From a virus, in IMG/VR virus record IMGVR_UViG_3300046009_001639, positions 1 to 37,523 of that record: 37,523 nt of DNA; one strand, 5' to 3'. Numbering within the stretch: the stretch's first letter is position 1; every line of letters begins with the position of its first letter. Positions 29,830-37,523 of this stretch are shown here, piece after piece. Under the pieces are notes generated by a model, which did no database searches, was not told the origin of the DNA, and saw only the letters and a list, made by a program, of their open reading frames with translations. Both the position numbers and the translations under genes were made by a program.

Positions 29830-29903
29830 TACTTAGACCTCCCATAGATGTATCCAATTATTAGACCACAAAAGAATCCTAGATAAGCTAGGAAGTAAAT
29901 CAT
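29829..29903 (-). CDS. Tiny membrane peptide, 24 aa
   Basis: ATG 29903 to TAA 29829, whose last base is the first of the next gene's ATG. The product MIYFLAYLGFFCGLIIGYIY, then GRSK, is one continuous membrane helix with a positively charged end, as in minimal holin or leader peptides. The ribosome-binding site is weak. It may function, or only serve translational coupling. Confidence 0.42.
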   Translation of the reverse strand: MIYFLAYLGFFCGLIIGYIYGRSK

Positions 29904-29909
29904 TGTTTA

Positions 29910-30134
29910 TTAAAGCGCAGAAATTTCTTCAGCAGTTAAACCAAGGGCGGCTAACTTAGCCTCACCACTTGCTTTGGCGGCAGCCTTGGCTGCCTCTGCT
30001 GCTTCACGCTCTGCTTGCTCTGCTGCATATGCTGCTGCATCTGCTTCTCTCTGAGCAACCTCTTCATCGGTAAGTTCTACCTCAGTAGTTACTCCTGTGG
30101 AACAATCCACAATTACTTTAGTTGGGTTTGGCAT
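29910..30134 (-). CDS. Small helical virion-operon protein, 74 aa
   Basis: An N-terminal strand segment (KVIVDCSTGVTTEVELTDEE) is followed by an Ala/Glu/Lys-rich single helix (EREAAEAAKAAAKASGEAKL) and a LAALGLTAEEISAL end. I recall small proteins with this plan in tail-fibre regions of many phages; they may be assembly chaperones. Function not established. Confidence 0.6.
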   Translation of the reverse strand: MPNPTKVIVDCSTGVTTEVELTDEEVAQREADAAAYAAEQAEREAAEAAKAAAKASGEAKLAALGLTAEEISAL

Positions 30135-30142
30135 TTTTCTCC

Positions 30143-30649
30143 TTATGATTTAGATATTCCGTATAAATAAGCGGTTGAATACTGCACAAATGAACTTGCT
30201 GTTGAACTTGTTAATTTAATAGATGTAATTGCTGCTGTATCTGACCATAACAACGCGGTTAGTTGTAATCTACCATCAGTTCCATTATATTCAAACGCTG
30301 AATCAGTTGATACAGATTTATTTGTATTACCTGCATAGTTTGAAATATAAATCCAAGTATTATTAAAAGTGTTTGCAGTTGATGAAGAACCATTTATTAT
30401 CCCAATATTATTTGTGGATGTGCTACTTGATGCACTAACGCCATTTCCAGACAAAAGACGAGATGTAAAGTTTGCGGTAGAATTATTAAAAGCAATTTCT
30501 AGACCATCATTAATAGCACCTGAACGATTTGTTCTGCCTGACAATAAAATTTGTAAATCAGTATAAGTAGCAGGTATAGAAGTGAATTCAATATTTGCAA
30601 CTGTTCCAGTTGCAGCGTAACTCGCTATTAATTTATATGAATATGCCAT
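30143..30649 (-). CDS. Tail-surface protein, paralog 3 of a tandem trio, 168 aa
   Basis: Beta-rich and rich in Ser/Thr/Asn. Shared blocks with the two genes upstream: FTSIPATYTDLQI near the N-terminus, then GLEIAFNNSTANFTSRLLSG, then LLWSDTAAITSIKL and a YGI end. The fold is probably a small beta-sandwich displayed on the virion, perhaps a receptor-binding or decoration protein. The paralogs share order but differ in loops. Confidence 0.62.
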   Translation of the reverse strand: MAYSYKLIASYAATGTVANIEFTSIPATYTDLQILLSGRTNRSGAINDGLEIAFNNSTANFTSRLLSGNGVSASSSTSTNNIGIINGSSSTANTFNNTWIYISNYAGNTNKSVSTDSAFEYNGTDGRLQLTALLWSDTAAITSIKLTSSTASSFVQYSTAYLYGISKS

Positions 30650-31143
30650 TATGCGCTCGCTATTCCGTAGAGTGTGAAGGTTGAGCCTGTTGCGAAATTA
30701 ATCGCCCCATTGGTTATTATCTGTATTGATGTTATGGCTGCGGTATTTCTCCACAATGCAACATAAGCCCTTACCCTATTTGCTGAGTTATTTCCCCTAC
30801 TTATTGAAGTTTTGTAAGTTGTAGTGTTTGCGTAATTCATAACATTAATAATACTTGTTGAAATAGTGGCACTCATAGACCCTAAAATTGCTGAAGTTGC
30901 GTTGCTATCTCTAGCCGAGGATGCAGATGAGCCATCACCATCTATTAAAGTTTCTGAATAATTGCTACCAGTATCACTATTAAACCTAAGGCCTGGTGAA
31001 CCATCGTCAGAACTTGCATAAGCACCATTAATAACAATAACTAAATCGGTATAAGTTCCTGCAATACTAGAGAAGGTTACTGATGCTGCTGCGCTACCTA
31101 AAGTAGTTGTTGCTATTGGAAAATATGTCATTCCTGCTGCCAT
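30649..31143 (-). CDS. Tail-surface protein, paralog 2 of a tandem trio, 164 aa
   Basis: It has the same blocks as its neighbours: FSSIAGTYTDLVI, GLRFNSDTGSNYSETLIDG, VALWRNTAAITSIQI, and a final YGI. The loop between NVMNYANTTTYKTSISRGNN and the third block differs most. Its stop codon overlaps the next ATG, so the three copies are co-expressed. A decoration or receptor-binding role is inferred. Confidence 0.62.
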   Translation of the reverse strand: MAAGMTYFPIATTTLGSAAASVTFSSIAGTYTDLVIVINGAYASSDDGSPGLRFNSDTGSNYSETLIDGDGSSASSARDSNATSAILGSMSATISTSIINVMNYANTTTYKTSISRGNNSANRVRAYVALWRNTAAITSIQIITNGAINFATGSTFTLYGIASA

Positions 31144-31145
31144 TG

Positions 31146-31724
31146 TTATACTCCTTTAATTCCGTAAAGCGCAAAACTGCTATATTGTAAAAATGTATCC
31201 CCACGACCATCAATTAAAATTGTTGTAATTGCATTTGTATTCATCCATAAACCACTTGCAAACCTAATATTGCCGTCACCATTATTATCAACACCGCTTA
31301 ATGACCTAAGAGTTTTGTATTTTGAAGCGTTTGTATAATCTAAAATATCTATTACAAATGCGCCAAACACCGAAGCGGTTGCACCACCACCACCGCCTGT
31401 TGGTAGATACATATAACTATCAGTTCCAAATGATTGCGCACTTAGCGAACCTGACCCAGTTCCTGAAAGAAAATGGGAATTGTAGTTACTTGCAGTATCG
31501 CTATTTAATCTTATGCCAATAGAGTTATTTTGAACGGCGGCATTATTGCTTCGGCTAATTCCTCTTATTTGTAAATGCTTAAAGGTTGATGGAATAGAAC
31601 TAAATGTAATTGTTCCACTACCACCTGAACCTACTGAAACAGTAGCAATAGATTCAAACTCGCTATCAAATATAGGCCCAAGGTGTCCTGAAATTTGTGA
31701 TGCAATAATTCCTAATATTGGCAT
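31146..31724 (-). CDS. Tail-surface protein, paralog 1 of a tandem trio, 192 aa
   Basis: The longest member, with ~25 extra N-terminal residues (PILGIIASQISGHLGPIFDS) that may be an attachment peptide. Shared blocks: FSSIPSTFKHLQI, IGIRLNSDTASNYNSHFLSG, GLWMNTNAITTILI and the YGI end. A Gly-run (GGGGG) sits in a variable loop. Probably the first or anchoring copy of the trio. Confidence 0.62.
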   Translation of the reverse strand: MPILGIIASQISGHLGPIFDSEFESIATVSVGSGGSGTITFSSIPSTFKHLQIRGISRSNNAAVQNNSIGIRLNSDTASNYNSHFLSGTGSGSLSAQSFGTDSYMYLPTGGGGGATASVFGAFVIDILDYTNASKYKTLRSLSGVDNNGDGNIRFASGLWMNTNAITTILIDGRGDTFLQYSSFALYGIKGV

Positions 31725-32077
31725 TAGCTCAAATCACCCACAATCAAGAAAGTATTGCTTGCAGTACAGATTACTGTAGCTGCTGAGTACCTTGCTCTTA
31801 GAACTGGGGCTGTTGCGGTTGCACCAGTTGAGGTAATTGTAACACCAGCTCCTTGAGCAAAGGATGTTAGACCCACCCCAATAGATGCTACGTTAATTTG
31901 TTGCCCCGCAGTAAATACTGAAGGGGGAACTGTTACTGTTACAGCAGAAGCATTAGATGTGGTAACTAATTTATTCTCAGCATCTGCTGCTACTAAAGTA
32001 TATGTGGTACCAGTCTGGGCATTAAAACCTAGAGCAGCACTAGCTGATACAGTACCGCCTGTAATCTCTACTGACAT
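31724..32077 (-). CDS. Stand-alone copy of a fibre C-terminal domain, 117 aa
   Basis: Residues ~18-117 are close to the C-terminal ~98 residues of the 306-aa fibre protein at 32397: both contain NAQTGTTYTLVAAD, VPPSVF, SIGVGLTSFAQGAGVTITST and an ICTASNTF end. The first ~17 residues (MSVEITGGTVSASAALGF) are different. It is therefore either a duplicated tip domain or a trimming partner of the fibre. Its ATG lies next to the stop of the 106-aa gene. Confidence 0.65.
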   Translation of the reverse strand: MSVEITGGTVSASAALGFNAQTGTTYTLVAADAENKLVTTSNASAVTVTVPPSVFTAGQQINVASIGVGLTSFAQGAGVTITSTGATATAPVLRARYSAATVICTASNTFLIVGDLS

Positions 32078-32397
32078 TAGTTGCCTTCCGATCCGAACGC
32101 ACTAAATGATGACGTTCCAGTAGTTGAATAAACAGTAATAACATCTGTGTTAGCTAGAGTAATTCCACCAGTATAGGTAAAGATTGCACCAGATGGAACT
32201 TGAACTCCATAAACTAGATAATGGAGATTAGCAAGGGTTGCTCCTGCTGGTCTTACTGCAATACGGATAGTATCTGCTGCTCCTCCTGTATTTGATACAT
32301 TAAGAGTGGATACAATTACAGCATTAGTTGCTGTATATAACGTAGTCGCTGTAGTAGCACTAGGTGCTGACTGGGCTAGTACTTTATAGGTTGCCAT
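32077..32397 (-). CDS. Small beta-rich virion protein, 106 aa
   Basis: Immunoglobulin-like strand pattern: AVIVSTLNVSNTGGAADTIR, then LHYLVYGVQVPSGAIFTYTG. Pro/Thr-rich without enzyme motifs. Shares its ends with both neighbours (TAATG type). Likely a tail-fibre accessory or connector protein. Confidence 0.58.
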   Translation of the reverse strand: MATYKVLAQSAPSATTATTLYTATNAVIVSTLNVSNTGGAADTIRIAVRPAGATLANLHYLVYGVQVPSGAIFTYTGGITLANTDVITVYSTTGTSSFSAFGSEGN

Positions 32398-33317
32398 TAG
32401 GATAGATCCCCAATCACTGTGAAGGTATTAGATGCTGTACAAATGATTGTGCAAGCTGAATACTGTGCTCGTAATATAGGAGCAGTAGAGGTTGCACCAG
32501 TAGATGTGATAGTCACACCAGCACCCTGTGCAAAACTAGTCAAGCCAACACCTATTGATTGAACGTTTATCTGCTCACCTGCTGCAAATACTGAAGGTGG
32601 AACAGTTATAACCACTGCTGCTGCATTTGATGAGGTGACTAACTTACCTGAATCAGCAGCAACTAAAGTATAGGTGGTTCCTGTCTGAGCATTAAGAGTA
32701 AGGTTTATTTTTGGTGAGGTAAGTGTTTTATTAGTTAAGGTATCTGTTGTAGCACGACCAACAAGAGTATCTGTTGATGTGGGAAGGGTAAGTGTCCCAG
32801 TATTTGTAATACTAGAAATAACTGGAGCAGTTAAAGTCTTATTGGTTAAAGTCTGAGTTGCAGCAATTCCCGCCAAGGTATCACTTGTAGTTGGTGGTAG
32901 GCTTAAAGTATTAGTACCAGCAGTTGCTGTTGCTTGAAGTGTAGTTGTACCAGATGTTGAACCAGAAAATGCTAGGCTAGCCACTGGTGAGATACCAGCA
33001 GCAAAAGCATTTAAGTCATCTGAGGTTAGAACGTGTTTTACTGTTGCACCTGTTGAATGTGCTACAGCAGATGATCCTGCTTCAGCCCTATCTATTGTAA
33101 AGGTATCTCCTGATGGACCTGCTGTTATAAAAACAATCTCTTCATTTTGAGTATCTGGATCTATTGCTACAGTGAACTGACTACCTGCTACTACAGTAAC
33201 TCCACCAAGTAAGGTGGTTGCAGTTCCAGTTGCTACCGTCATTGATGTAACCGAACTATTGATACCAGATGCTAGTGTCGTCTCAACACTGATGGAGCTA
33301 TATAAACGAGTTGCCAT
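32397..33317 (-). CDS. Tail fibre protein with TLTNKTLT repeats, 306 aa
   Basis: N-terminal ~100 residues form an attachment domain with DPDTQNEEIVFITAGPSGD. The shaft (residues ~125-205) carries repeats TLTNKTLTAPVIS and TLTNKTLTSPKIN, common in phage fibres. The C-terminal ~98 residues are the domain also encoded alone at 31724. Probably a trimeric host-recognition fibre. Confidence 0.72.
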   Translation of the reverse strand: MATRLYSSISVETTLASGINSSVTSMTVATGTATTLLGGVTVVAGSQFTVAIDPDTQNEEIVFITAGPSGDTFTIDRAEAGSSAVAHSTGATVKHVLTSDDLNAFAAGISPVASLAFSGSTSGTTTLQATATAGTNTLSLPPTTSDTLAGIAATQTLTNKTLTAPVISSITNTGTLTLPTSTDTLVGRATTDTLTNKTLTSPKINLTLNAQTGTTYTLVAADSGKLVTSSNAAAVVITVPPSVFAAGEQINVQSIGVGLTSFAQGAGVTITSTGATSTAPILRAQYSACTIICTASNTFTVIGDLS

Positions 33318-33326
33318 TAACCTTCC

Positions 33327-34215
33327 TTACTTTAGATAGTGTATACGAATTGGGTATTTGTCTTTTAATTTCAACGCCTCTTCGTTTAGTCTCTGTTGGT
33401 ACAGAGCAAAGATATAGCGAGAAGCTGAAACACCGGCTGTTGATGGAGTCTTGCTATCGGCATTATCAGCCTCAGCAGATGTAAGGTTAATACGACCTGC
33501 ATCTAAGAATGATAGTAATTTATAGGAAGCACCAAGAGTTACTACATCCTGACAGGATTGTGGTAATCCAGTAACATCAGCAAAGTCATCAGTATTAGCA
33601 TCTAATGTATTAGCTGTAGTTGTGTAGTAAACTTGAACTGTTCTACCAGGTTGTACATTGTCATAAATATTTAAAGTAGCATTAGTATTGAATGTTGCAC
33701 TGTTAGCAAAGTTATCTAAGCGCCATCTTCTTAGTGGTAACCACTCTTGGCTTGATCCAGTAGTCTGCCAAGATATGTACAAGACATCCTCAACATCATC
33801 TGGTAGAGCATAGGTTGTTACGGATGCGTTAAAGGTAAAAGTGTATGAAGAGATAGCCCAAAGACTAGGATACAGAGAGTTGATAGTATCGTTGATGGCT
33901 CTCTTGATTGTAGTTCTTGGGAAGGTAGGAGCCAAAGTAACCTGAGCATTTACTGTATGTGGTGCGGGGGAAGTTCCCTGATAACCTCTACCAAATCCTG
34001 GTATTACGTTAAGTACGTTAGTTGTTTTATCAAAAGAATCAATAAAGATAAGTTCATCATCAATTTCAATAATACCTTTAGCAAGATTTGCGCTAGTACC
34101 GAGAGTGATAGCAGTACTGGTTGTGGTTAGACCAGCAGGGTTAGCTACATTGCTAATACGATCTTGGCGCAAGGTATAACCTTGCAGGTTAGACTTGATC
34201 TCATCTACCATATCG

Positions 34216-34229
<14 letters not shown>
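33327..34229 (-). CDS. Virion protein, adaptor- or tail-tube-like, 300 aa
   Basis: Begins MSTLNDMVDEIKSNLQGYTL and contains IEIDDELIFIDSFD and GRGYQGTSPAPHTVNAQVTL, then TFPRTTIKRAINDTINSLYP. Such a beta/helix mix with a GRG-turn is seen in head-tail adaptor or tail tubular proteins, but the family is not firmly recognised. Overlaps the glycosyltransferase end by 14 bases. Confidence 0.5.
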
Positions 34230-37035
<2,806 letters not shown>

Positions 37036-37039
<4 letters not shown>

Positions 37040-37323
37040 CTTGAGATCGCTCTCAGAGCTTGGGCAGCAGGTAGTCCAGTAGTGGATGCTAAAGCATTAC
37101 AGATACCACTGTAGTCAAGGAATTTATTAGAATCAGTACGGCTATCAATAGCGTTTAATACACCTACAGTATCTGTAAGGTTAGTAGTGATAGATCTTTG
37201 AACAGCCCACTGGCGAGCAGCAAGTGCTTCACCAACCATTTCTGAAGATGCTCGGTAGGTGCCACCATTTGCTAGGCGATTTAGTTCTGCTAATAATGTA
37301 GTGCCTGATACTCCTGTTGCCAC
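37036..37323 (-). CDS. Small helical virion-operon protein, 95 aa
   Basis: GTG start at 37323 with AGG upstream. Helical, with LLAELNRLANGGTYRASSEM, EALAARQWAVQRSI and an Ala/Leu-rich end (LASTTGLPAAQALRAISS). Precedes the anchor-like gene by an overlap of four bases. No family assignment; likely a structural or assembly protein. Confidence 0.55.
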
Positions 37324-37331
37324 CTGCTACC

Positions 37332-37499
37332 TCATTTCTTTTTAGATTTTTTAGCTACTGCTGCGTTATCTACTAGATTTGGATAAGGTCTACCAGCAGC
37401 CTTAGCCTTTGCTTTAGCAGCACTCTTTTGTGCTGGCGTTAATTTCTTAGAAGTTTTCTTAGGGTTCTTCTTATCCCAAAATGCTACTTTCTTTTTCAT
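37332..37499 (-). CDS. Small Lys/Ala-rich basic protein, 55 aa
   Basis: ATG 37499 to TGA 37332. The sequence MKKKVAFWDKKNPKKTSKKL, then TPAQKSAAKAKAKAAGRPYP, then NLVDN and a Lys-run end, is strongly basic. As I recall, short proteins with this KNPKK...LTPAQK...GRPYPNLVDN plan occur in late regions of actinophages. A DNA-condensing or head-filling role is possible. Upstream sequence is cut by the window edge, so the ribosome-binding site is only partly visible. Confidence 0.6.
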   Translation of the reverse strand: MKKKVAFWDKKNPKKTSKKLTPAQKSAAKAKAKAAGRPYPNLVDNAAVAKKSKKK

Positions 37500-37523
37500 T
37501 TGCAACTACAATCCCAAGCGCGA

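Overview
The window looks like most of the genome of a lytic tailed phage that infects a low-GC actinobacterium. The host inference rests on a WhiB-like iron-sulfur regulator (23771-24043), which occurs only in Actinobacteria and their phages. An AT-rich coding style and a proteasome/HslV-type Ntn hydrolase fit a freshwater or marine Nanopelagicales-like host, but that level of detail is inference. No integrase, repressor or tRNA gene was seen.

Layout. (1) 1-13137, leftward, reading right to left: terminase large subunit, portal, three small proteins, a 1559-residue virion protein, three further probable virion proteins, and a scaffolding protein cut by the left edge. (2) 13138-13795, a divergent non-coding hub: two tandem DnaA-box-like sites, AT-rich inverted repeats, a segment of about 140 bases that can be folded by eye into several helices with a possible pseudoknot and loop-loop contact, and a terminator-like hairpin. 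(3) 13796-18539, rightward: a cassette of about 22 small genes. Most are under 100 codons, tightly overlapping (TAATG/ATGA), several with CxxC zinc-ribbon motifs, many preceded by GA-repeat ribosome-binding tracts. Hairpins sit in the few gaps, and the cassette ends in a secreted lytic-transglycosylase-like protein and a strong terminator. (4) 26108-18615, leftward: Ntn hydrolase, Cas4/RecB-like nuclease, WhiB, DnaB-like ATPase, Hjc-like nuclease, small zinc proteins, a primase split over two overlapping genes, a DUF1599-like protein, a sigma-70-like factor, a PD-(D/E)XK-like protein, an FmdB-like zinc ribbon and a methyltransferase. (5) 26282-26527, one rightward zinc-ribbon gene. (6) 37499-26592, leftward late genes: small virion proteins, collagen-like fibre, glycosyltransferase with TPR-like repeats, adaptor, fibre and paralogous surface proteins, a large tail-surface protein, then a lysis cassette with an M15 endolysin, closed by a terminator.

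How it fits together. The rightward cassette resembles an early host-takeover region. The central leftward operon handles replication, recombination and transcription. The two leftward flanks build the particle and lyse the cell. The major capsid protein is not in the window; it is expected just left of position 1, downstream of the scaffold, so the genome is larger than this window. No tape-measure or tail-sheath gene was recognised, which together with the 1559-residue protein next to the portal suggests, without proving, a short-tailed (podovirus-like) particle.

The most unusual parts are the folded non-coding segment beside the terminase, the hairpin- and GA-tract-organised micro-gene cassette, and the duplicated surface-protein modules at 30143-33317. 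All functional names come from reading motifs by eye; no search was run.
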